NCBI GenBank assembly: GCA_036877525.1
Contig: JAZGTH010000062.1
Span: forward strand, 9,236,501-9,300,500
DNA: 64,000 nt
Source of the DNA: Chromobotia macracanthus
Lineage: Eukaryota; Chordata; Actinopteri; Cypriniformes; Botiidae
Reading direction: 5' to 3'
Made by a program: the position numbers and the translations under genes. This document shows, piece by piece, positions 55,190 through 64,000 of the stretch. Under the pieces are notes generated by a model. The model was not told where the DNA came from. It did not search any database and saw only the letters and a program-made list of their open reading frames with translations. Position 1 is the first letter of the stretch. Each line of letters begins with the position of its first letter.

Positions 55190-56120
55190 TTCCGGATCTA
55201 AGTGAAAACACTCTAGTGAGAACACCCTTCTGTCAGATGCTGACGCTTATCCCTGATGAATGTCTCATTATTGCCCATTATCAGTCCTATGGTGGGATCA
55301 TTGGCAAACTGGACAATGGTATTGGTGTGATGAATGGGAGGACAGTCATTGGTAAAGAGGGATTAGAAGAGGGGTCTGAGGATACACCCCTGTGGTGTGT
55401 AAGTGTTTAGAATGAGAGTGTGTGGTGTTTAATCTCCCATCCTGATGTTCCTGGCTCTGTTGCTCAGGACATCCCATATCTATGTGTACAGATTTTGAAA
55501 ATGTTTTGGGGGAATAACTGTATTTAAGGGGTCATATGAGGCATTTTCATGTTTTCCATTATATTTAGTGTGTTGCATAGTTGTGCATGTATCTGCCATT
55601 TACAAACTTCAAAGTCTTGGACAAACTTATTTTATCCTAAAGAGAAGGCTGATCCAGACCTGCTGAAAACATTTACATTCTTATGCCACAGTGTGGGATT
55701 ATTTGAAAATGTATATGCAAAGAAACAAGGCGTAGCTACATTTATCGCAGTACTGTTGTCTAAGGTCCAAAAATAAGAGTAATGGCTAGTCAACATTGCT
55801 ATTGACTCAAATAGTTTTGCGCAGGGTAGAGTAACATATACTGTGTGTTGTTCTTATGATCACAGGTGCAGAGATGGATTTATGTTTACACTGGAGTTGA
55901 TTTATGTTTACACAGTTCTCCACACAAGGGCTGTGTGGAGACTATGTCTTCTGTTGACCTTTTTGTTTGATATACAAACTTGCGTTGATTAAGGTCAGCA
56001 GGGATTGTATGATTTAATGTGTGAGAGAATGGGTCTATTAAAACCTTTTGTAATGATGAGCTTAAAGCAGCAAGGTGATATTGAGACAGTTCACTTTTGT
56101 ACTGTATTTTTCTTTGCAAC
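55190..56120 (-). pseudogene. Rex1-like LINE reverse transcriptase fragments
   Basis: On the minus strand the frame 55886-56119 has a LAALSSSLQKVLID, then FVYQTKRSTEDIVS, matching the fingers of Rex1-like RT. At about 55200-55410 the palm reads IVQFANDPTIGLIMGNNET, where the catalytic F-A-D-D has become F-A-N-D. The 450 bp between is not recognisable. It is a decayed relative of the element at 46352-49027. Confidence 0.72.
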
Positions 56121-56449
56121 TAGGATGTAGCTCACTTGAGGCAGATTGGAAATGCAGACTGTAATACCAAGAAGTAAAAATTTGTGGTAAACACCTGTGC
56201 TAACTGGTTTGTGCAGGTCTTGACATCTTTTCAGTGACTCAATCTGGACCAGCTGCTATATGTGTTATAACTCTGGCTATACCAATTAAACAGTGTTGTT
56301 TATAGTTAACTATAAGTTCATTACAATAAGGTATTAATCTGGTAAAATATATTTAATATAAAATGTATAACACTCAGAAATATTAAACAAAATGTAAAAT
56401 TATTGATTCAGTGTCTACGGTCCATCTAGGTGGTATGTTTTCTGTATTT

Positions 56450-57209
56450 AATTAGACAGTTTCTTATCAGTAAATAATTATAAACTATTATAATCAACTC
56501 TCTGTTCATATCCTAGAAAGTTACAAATTGCAGCTTTAATGTGCCAGAGGAGAACTGGCCCTCCTGGTTGAGCCTGGTTTCTCCCAAGGGTTTTCTCCAT
56601 CTATACACCATTGGAGCTTTAGTTCCTTGCCACTGTCGCCCTGTTGGCTTGCTTACTAGTAGACTGCTGACATCTAATTTAGCTTAGGGTTTTGCTAATT
56701 GTTAATGCTGCTTCTAGTGATATGATATAATTACAGTCCAAAAGACTCTTCGTCTATTTTGCTACTCCTTTGTCTCCAGTTGTCTTCCATTCTTCTTCAT
56801 TGTGTAATTCTTCAGGTATTTTTATTATATATATTTTGTGTGTTGTTTGTTTTTCATGGTACTATTGAAAATCCCTTATACCCATGTCCCATACCCCAAC
56901 ATCCCAACATGTTATCTCTTTATATATGCCATCTCCGTGTTATCTGGAACTGCATATCTTGCTTATTGATTTTGTAGTTTAATGGGTTCAGTCAACCCTT
57001 TTTCATAAACCTACTATAAACCTAGTATGCCTAATTAGTCTTATTAATATACATCTCAGACATAGTATTTGCCAAAATACCATGTGTTCTTTGTTGAACA
57101 TGTCTGACATTTGTTCTGTGTTTTATTATTATTATTATTTGTTATATGTAAAACTGCCTTGATGCAATGTACTTTGTAAAAAGCACCATATAAATAAAAT
57201 TGAATTGAA
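56450..57209 (+). repeat. L2-like LINE 3' UTR and tail
   Basis: It begins near TTACAAATTGCAGCTTTAAT with GCCAGAGGAGAACTGGCCC, continues GAGCCTGGTTTCTCCCAAGG, and ends ATATAAATAAAATTGAATTGAAC. It is collinear with 30780-31475 and 19656-20275. No coding part is attached. Confidence 0.87.
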
Positions 57210-58635
57210 CTAACATCATCTTAAAAAGATTACTGCAAACACTTGAAGGCCATCTATTGTTTCCCCATGTGCATTCCTGCCAGCTTCCTTTAACACTTTT
57301 ATCATGTCCAACATAGAAACATGTCTATTTCTAGAAGAACAGATACATCCTGGGCTGACAAATGTTCTATTAAGCCCTGAGAACACTACTGTACGCAAAT
57401 GTATGTTAAGACAATTGAAAACAAAACACCTGAGGGCTAGAGACATCTATGCAGCTATTTTTTGCCTGGAGTCTCACATTAATAACAGAGCCAATGTTAT
57501 TTTCTAGTATCACTGTGTCAGTGAAAAAAATAATGAATGAAAACCAAGGATCCAGAGCAAAAGATTTTAAACACAGTATGGGCAGATTATGCATCACATG
57601 CTTAGATAGTTTTATTGTTTTTTTAAACAAATATTTTATAATTTTATTTCATATTCATGGCATAATTATAACAAGTCTAATATCTGTAGTATGTACCAAA
57701 AAAAAAAAACAATCATACATAATCAGATACCTAAGACACAGATAAACTTGTAAATTGAGTTTTTGTACTTTATAGTATGTTACAACAGAACATCCATGTT
57801 GGATGGCTAAAATTTAAAAGTGTTATTTCCCTGCTTAGATTGTAGTGTTTGTGTATGTGCTTGTTGTTATTTTAAATAAGTAATTTGGGGAACATACAAA
57901 TATGCTATGTAGAGCACAAACCTCAGAATTATCAAAATCATATAACTGGGCTAATTTTGTGTTCATGTGTGTTCCTGTGAAAAATTTGTGACAGAAACTC
58001 AGAAAAATAAAAAAGTAGAGGTGAAAATATCAATAAGAGGAGAATCTGTGATATAAGTTTTATATTCATTTCTACAATACACTTACACACAGTAGGTTGG
58101 GTTTAACTGTGTGTTAATTTATTTTTCTATTATGGTGGGTTCCTTAAGGAAAGCCCTATGAGGCCATATATTACTTTTTCCTTGTTTTCTCATGATCTTT
58201 ATTTTATTCATATGATTTCGACACAAAGTAGTTTGTCTCATGATCTCAACATAAATTGTTTTCTTGTTAAATTTTTTTGTTGTACTCAACACAACATGTT
58301 GTTTGCATTGTTCTGAAGGCAACTAAATCTTAATTCTAAATGCTTCTAAAACACTTAAAAAACACTTAACAACAATCAGGGAAAAGTACTTTCTCTTACA
58401 TTTTTCTTGTCATAAATATTATCTACTGCTAAGACATAATTGTAATCCAAGAAGAATGACAATAATTGTATATTAAGAGATAAGAAATCATTATAACGAA
58501 AATGCTTTACATGACAAAATTCTGTATAAACCTTTTTAATAAAGCATAGTATATACAGGCACGCAGATAAACCAAGAATCTGAATGCAATGCACAAGAAT
58601 GCAACTTTCATGTCAAGCATTGTTAAGCACACAGA
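57210..58635. other. AT-rich sequence, nothing recognised
   Basis: Only short spurious frames were seen. A poly-A stretch lies at about 57698-57709. Confidence 0.5.
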
Positions 58636-58639
58636 AAGA

Positions 58640-59500
58640 TAAGTGATTTGGCAAAAAATATTATATCTCTGGAACACTAGGTGGTGCTGTGTGCCAATAT
58701 GTTAAATCGTTAAATTACTATAGCAATTCATGAAAAAATTCAAAATGGTGGACACAAGGTTCCTGGCAAAATCAGTATCCATGGATTTGGCATGACACAA
58801 GTAAGCCATTAACACCAAGATCATGATTTTAAGACAAACTGTTCAAAAGTTATGAGTGAAATAATCAAGTGGTCCCAAATTTGGCATGTCCCCAGCATAC
58901 CAAGTTTTGTGTTGACAGATCAAAGTTTGGCAGAGACAGCCTCTTAACCAATTTTTGGTCGACTTCCTGAAGTTTGTGATGTCATTGCTGCTAGGTGAAT
59001 TTAACAAAGATGATTTTTTTTTTAATTCTGTGCCAAAATCTGAAACAATTTTTGTAAGACATAGGCAAAATTTCAAGGAGGAGTAGGGAGAAACAGAATA
59101 CTGTACTTTAAAAAGGCTGCTACTGTTATGGGGAAGTCCTTATGTACAATTTTTAATGTGATCTGATAAAGAGAGAATGAGAGAGAAAAAATGATGAGAG
59201 AAATGAGATTAACAATTTCATTGTTTAGGGAAAAGGGTTCAAAAGTTATAACCATTTGAAAAGTAATTTTTCAACTGATCAATCAATCAATCAATCAACT
59301 GATGGTGGAGCTATAGAGTTGGTCCAAGGGACCCCAAAGTTGGTCAGGATTCTTTTGAGAACTTCCCCAATAAGTGTGCCAATTTTCATCATTTTCCTAT
59401 GTTCCATTCATATGGCTCCAATAGACTCCCATTTGGAAAGAAGAATATTACCAACAATTCCAATGGGGGCTACAGAACTTTTGGGCCTTGGCCCCTAAAA
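58640..59500. repeat. Unclassified interspersed repeat with (TCAA)n
   Basis: The text from GGAACACTAGGTGGTGCTG to CAATGGGGGCTACAGAACTTTTGGGCCTTGGCCCC follows the style of a common non-coding fish repeat. A (TCAA)n tract lies at about 59278-59299. Its borders were not defined. Confidence 0.45.
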
Positions 59501-59808
59501 TGTAAAGATTAATTTGACTGATAATATTATTTGTTATTTATTTAAATTTGAACAGATATTGGGATAATATTGTCATCATGAATTCTTTTGGCCTTGATAA
59601 TTATGTAGTGAAAATCTGATGTTGTGACAGCCCTAGTTCAGATTCTGAGTTTGTCTGCTTGCCATTTAGCTACTACCTATCCTATAAGACACACATTACA
59701 TTACACAACACAACACAACATTGACAACATCTCAAGATCAGAAATTTACCAAAGGGTCCAAATAAGATTAATAAACATTTTATGATTTCAACCTCACTTC
59801 TTTTTGAG

Positions 59809-59814
59809 TTTATT
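59809..59814 (-). terminator. cygb2: Candidate polyadenylation signal of cygb2
   Basis: TTTATT on the + strand is AATAAA on the minus strand, 105 bp downstream of the cytoglobin stop codon. It is the nearest canonical signal. Confidence 0.5.
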
Positions 59815-59918
59815 CTTTACTTCTTTATCTTTTACCTTGTTAGTTTTTTCGGCTAGCTAGACTGATAGGTGACATTCATTCTCATGGCACATGAATGCTG
59901 AATGCTTCAAGCCCAATC

Positions 59919-62900
59919 TCAGACTGCTGAGCTAGAGAGCTTGACCCAGCCCACCTCAGTATAAGCCCCTGTGATATGCCAGTACAATGCCGCCATCAGT
60001 TTGGTCCAGGATTTCTGCACCTCTGGGGTAAAGCACTCTCCAAAATCTTCTGCAAGTATCTCCAAAATAACTTCACTTAGGATCTGTAAGTCAAAAAAGT
60101 AAAAAAACAGATAAAAGTAAAATGGCAAGAATTTAAACAGACCATATTTAGATTTTTAATTGTTAAAATGCTTATTAATTTAGTAAAATCAAAAATTAAT
60201 TTAATGTATGTATGAAGGCATGAATTTGATATATATTAAAGATGCTTTAAACTTACAAACTCATCTTAATAAGTAATTCTGGTTAATTGACATTGATTAG
60301 ACACATAGAATCTAAAACTTAAAAGGATAGTTTTTTTAGCCCAGTCCTGTAATCATCTGGCTTCCATATTTTAACACTATTGCTGGGCAAAAGCATTATT
60401 AGAATCTCATCTTCCTTACTTTAAAGTACATTGGCTCCACTTTGTATTTGAGAGCATGTGCTTTTCCCACTATTCCCAGCACAGATGAAACCTTCTCTTG
60501 GTCATGAAGGTTTTCCACGACTGTGTTGATGGCGTTCATAACGCGACGTGCATGTTTCCTCAGCTGAGAACTTTTCTCCATCTCCTCTGGATCTTCCATG
60601 TTTTGGAACTGACTGAAATACTGCTTTGCTGAGGGGAAGTTCACAAAGAATCTGGGGAATGCAGAAACAACACCAATCTAAAAACAGCTAACAAGCAACA
60701 AAGTTTAGTGGACACTATGTTGGTATTATAATGGACAGGTATGAATCATCTTATCTGGCTGTAACACAAACAGCCAGATCTGATGTGTTGTTTAATTGTT
60801 AGAATTTATGTTAGTAGTAAAATGTTTAATACTAGCCCTAGAGTCTATGCTAAGCCAAGATTCACACGTGTAATAGAATAATACACTACAAATATCCACA
60901 GGGCAATGATAACCAAAGACACTACTCTTCATTAACATTATGCAGCTGAGAAGGAATGGAGTTTATGCCTCTGATTTCCACAGAATACAAGATGCATAAA
61001 TTATGATGTATGTGTGCCAGTACAAGTAAATTATAAAAAATTACACACTGTAACACAAAGAAGGAAAGAAGATAGCTGAAAGCAGAGAGTTTTTGGGCAG
61101 CAAATGGCAGTGTGTGGAGTATGACTGCAGTGCAGAGCTGAAGAGGCTTTGATGAGAAGGATTTCATTAAGTCACAGCAGGAAAAATGAGAGGCAGGTGC
61201 AGAGACAGAGAGAGAGAGAGTTCAAACATTACCAGTCAGTATGTTGCTTTAGCTTTGTTGGTGTAAGAGTCTCAGCATTGATAATCAACATATTCTAATA
61301 ATCAGAGTGCAATCTAACATAAATTACAAGCTGCGGCAATGTTTCTATTTCCAATTAAATAGCAGGCACTAAAAATCCTAAGCTTTGCCCCGGCAGTATC
61401 CTGTTGAATCATGACTGAAAACCACAGCTGTGTGTTAGTCGTTCACAGAGAGCCTTTAAACATTACAAAACTATATACAGCTGACAGATACAAAAAGATA
61501 CACAGGAAACGGGTAATGGTAACTAAATTTTAGGTGAAAGGTAAATTGTACTGAGAATATTTTTTAAATGTGATGACTTCACTGTTTTGTAAAACCATAC
61601 TGTTGAAGTACCCTAGTGCATTAATTTGGCAATTGATATCTCTCTTGTCCTAGTAATTAGTTCTGAGATCAGCTCACCCTGTAGGGTGTCATCTTTTTCT
61701 CTTTCTTTTTGAAAGACTTATTGCACAAGTCAAACTAGGCACATTTTTCTTAAATAAATTAGCCATAGCCTTTGGCCGAGTGCTGAAGTGCAACCTGGAT
61801 GTTGAGACTGAAGATGACAATGTAAGACAGCCCATAGCTGGCCATGTGTAACCTATGCAGCTGTCACTTTGTTCTCCTAGAAACACAGATGTTGTGCCCA
61901 ACAGTTATGTGCTCAAGAGTATAACAAATGCTCACTGTTGTATGTAATTTAATGTTGCTCATGTAAGCTGTGCATTTAGCACAAAAGCTGTGAGCACAAA
62001 CTGTGCTACCATGTCTGGGACATAGCATTTTATGCTTTTTCTAGTGCCAATCAATCCCTTGAATCGGAATGATGTTTTTTAAGGCTATTTAATCTAATCT
62101 AATACATGAATTTTTAGTTGTGAATATGCTTTTTGAAGTGCTACAGTATGTGAATTGAAGATTGAAATTCAACTAAGCCTGCAAAAAGTTATAGACTTAC
62201 AAAGGATCTAATTAAGTGGAAACACCAATAATTAACACAATTATCAGAAAGGCTTGGAAGGGATAATGACTGGAAATGTTAAGGTTGCACTAGCTAATTC
62301 CAAAATTGTTTTAAAAATTTGAATTGTCTTGTTAATGTCTTAAAGCTTGATGCAGTACACATCATGAAGCTTAAATGTGCAATTTGTGATAGGAATAAAT
62401 ACTGCACTTAATACTGTACTTAAAGTCCTAATAAATAAAATCTTTACAATACTTATATCTTATAAATATACCACAGTGTAGATAGTGTGTTTACACTGTT
62501 TAGGTAGTAATTCAACACAAATATGAATATTTTAAAAAGATGTAAAATCCAAATACGCCTCTTTAATGCATACAGTTTAGTATAACATTTTATGAAACAG
62601 CTGCTAATTCACATGGTTTGTGCTTTTAAGAAGAACTGCATTAGTGTGTGGTGTGAATGTTCTAGGTATTGAGGTTTATTGTTTATTGAATTGAAATTAT
62701 ATGCTCTACAAATATATTAAAAATTTATATGTTACATATGTTGAGTTTTTATTTTATATAGGGTTTAGAATTAGTTGAAAAAAATCTAAAAGATACAAGC
62801 AAAAAGTGCCAAGGAAAACAAATTCTATAGGGCTTAGACTACAGGAGAGCTACAGCTACATCAAATCAGAGCCAAATTCTGGGTACTGCCATCCACAGAT

Positions 62901-63933
62901 AAACACAAGACACAGCACAAGAACACACACACACACAGTCTAATAACCTAAAATCACAAAAATATTCCTGACAGTTGTCCTGGCAACGTGAAGCATTCTA
63001 TTTTACTGTGTCCTGTAGGCTTTGCCTATTTAAAACTGATTTACATTATGTGATGCTCATGTGTAGAAAAGACTATATACTGGAAATCTGGCTAAAATGT
63101 CAAATCTAGTGGTCAAACCTAGTGGTCAGAACAAAAAAAGAGTAGTTACTGTTGTCTAAGAAATACTACAGAAATCATACAAAGAGAAATACTCTTGGAT
63201 GTGTGTTTTCCACATCTGCTTTATTCTATTAAGTGAGTGTTATATTAACAGGAGTGTTATTATTATCATGGATCATCTTCCCTTCATTATTCATTATTAA
63301 CACTGGAGGTAAGAACACAAATATAAATGAATATTTTATTTATAGAAATTATTTATTATCTGAATGATTCTTCCCATATTGTTTCACCTGTGTGCTTACT
63401 GTATGTGCTCTATATGTGCGTCTTCTTGTATTTGTATGTCACCAGCAAGTCCCTATGCCAGTGCATCCACCATGCACAGCATCTGCATGCTAGTATTTCT
63501 CTCTGCCAAGCATACAGATGCACAAGCTATCATTGGCAAATGAAACAGTACAAAATGTTTGTGGCCAGAGAAGAAATGCATTCTTATCCAGCATCTTAAA
63601 GTGAGTATAAGAAACTCAAAGCTACCTTTGAAAAACCTTCGTTTTGGTACCTATAAACAGAACAATACCGAAGACTTGATATTATCACAACACATCAAAT
63701 AGGTTAAAGCTAAAGAAAGAAGTAAGACTTATGTAAGACTGTGTTGTTATAAATCTAAGATCCTGTTGGTTCTTTTGTAAATCACTGCACCTGATTAGTA
63801 TAGTGACACCCACGTCCTCACAGCTCTCGTAAACATGTGCCCAGGTGTCCTGAATGATGCCCCGCTCCATATCTGTCAACGGCTCTGGTCTCTCCTTCCT
63901 CTCTGTTTCTTCATCCTCTCTCTCCTTCTCCAT
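59919..63933 (-). CDS. cygb2: Cytoglobin-2, three exons, complete (179 aa)
   Basis: Cytoglobin is a cytosolic haem globin linked to nitric-oxide dioxygenation and redox control. The exons are 63791-63933, 60420-60651 and 60083 down to 59919 (stop included). Splice sites are GT/AG. The first intron splits Arg48 after its second base and the second falls between codons, the B12.2 and G7.0 sites of vertebrate globins. Residues line up with human numbering: Phe60 (CD1), distal His81 (E7), proximal His113 (F8), Cys38. Position 83, a cysteine in human, is Arg here, so the Cys38-Cys83 disulfide cannot form. The fourth exon of mammals is absent, as in fish. An upstream in-frame ATG at 63973-63975 would add 14 residues, but the start at 63931-63933 gives the family's usual N-terminus and length. 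C-terminus EVGWVKLSSSAV. Assignment to cygb2 rather than cygb1 rests on recalled similarity. Confidence 0.96.
60652..63790 (-). other. cygb2: cygb2 intron 1
   Basis: This 3.1 kb intron is AT-rich and has short (GA)n (about 61205-61220) and (CA)n (about 62920-62936) tracts. I saw no nested gene or recognisable transposon in it. Intron 2, in contrast, is only 336 bp (60084-60419). Confidence 0.8.
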
Positions 63934-64000
63934 CCCACAGACACACCACTGAGTAGTTATACCCGAGGCAGACACAGATGGTGGAATAAGAGGCTGTGGT
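63934..64000 (-). other. cygb2: cygb2 5' UTR / upstream region, partial
   Basis: Only 67 bp upstream of the chosen start codon lie in the window. They hold an in-frame upstream ATG (63973-63975) and no visible TATA box. The promoter is outside the window. Confidence 0.5.

Noticed and set aside
61689..61901. A small gene inside cygb2 intron 1
   Set aside because: The 70-codon frame has no motif and a low-complexity Lys/Arg end from simple sequence.
63931..63975. Cytoglobin start at the upstream ATG (63975)
   Set aside because: The 14 extra residues (MSASGITTQWCVCG) do not fit the family N-terminus, while the next ATG gives the exact usual length of 179.
1..64000. CRISPR arrays, bacterial operons or defence systems
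   Set aside because: The DNA is vertebrate, with spliced genes and eukaryotic transposons; no regularly spaced repeats of CRISPR type were seen.

Overview
The window is vertebrate nuclear DNA, almost certainly from a teleost fish. Two intron-bearing vertebrate genes bracket it, and between them lie fish-type repeats: L2-like and Rex1-like LINEs, DIRS, chromodomain Ty3/gypsy, BEL/Pao, hAT, a Tc1-like MITE and a tRNA-derived SINE. The bases are AT-rich with many (TA)n and (CA)n tracts. No bacterial-style operon, CRISPR array or rRNA gene was seen. The species cannot be fixed from the sequence.

Host genes. (1) The last three exons of ube2o (E2/E3 hybrid ubiquitin-conjugating enzyme) lie on the + strand at 3014-5118. 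They include the UBC-core catalytic cysteine and the basic, conserved C-terminus; earlier exons lie to the left of the window. (2) A complete three-exon cytoglobin gene of the fish cygb2 type lies on the - strand at 59919-63933. It encodes 179 aa, both haem-ligand histidines are present, and the introns sit at the two vertebrate globin positions. The genes converge tail to tail. UBE2O and CYGB are also close neighbours on human 17q25, so this is conserved linkage. I found no exon of AANAT or RHBDF2, the human genes in between.

Between the two genes (about 5.1-59.9 kb) I recognise only transposable-element debris, much of it nested. 10.2-13.6 kb: a - strand gypsy remnant whose putative LTR is split by a hAT element with a perfect 8-bp target duplication. 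13.6-14.5 kb: a duplicated, unrecognised unit that may once have been coding. 14.8-17.2 kb: LINE fragments and an AT-rich repeat field with a perfect 18-bp-arm palindrome. 17.6-22.0 kb: a gypsy relic (protease, RNase H, integrase) broken by an LTR and by a MITE that itself carries an L2-like tail. 22.0-24.4 kb: LTR fragments, a dispersed repeat and a DIRS end. 24.6-26.3 kb: a degenerate Rex1-like LINE. 28.4-31.5 kb: a degenerate L2-like LINE. 31.5-35.0 kb: a DIRS element with recognisable inverted termini and internal complementary region. 36.9-39.2 kb: L2-like and DIRS pieces. 44.4-49.5 kb: a chromodomain gypsy element interrupted in turn by a SINE, an L2-like tail and a Rex1-like LINE carrying the longest reading frame of the window (509 codons of reverse transcriptase). 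49.9-53.7 kb: another LINE, BEL/Pao debris and a Tc1-like MITE. 55.2-57.2 kb: Rex1-like and L2-like fragments.

All element coding regions seen are interrupted or truncated, so nothing here looks able to move by itself. Family names come from reading protein motifs and terminal sequences by eye, without database searches; clade-level LINE names (L2, Rex1) are the least secure.
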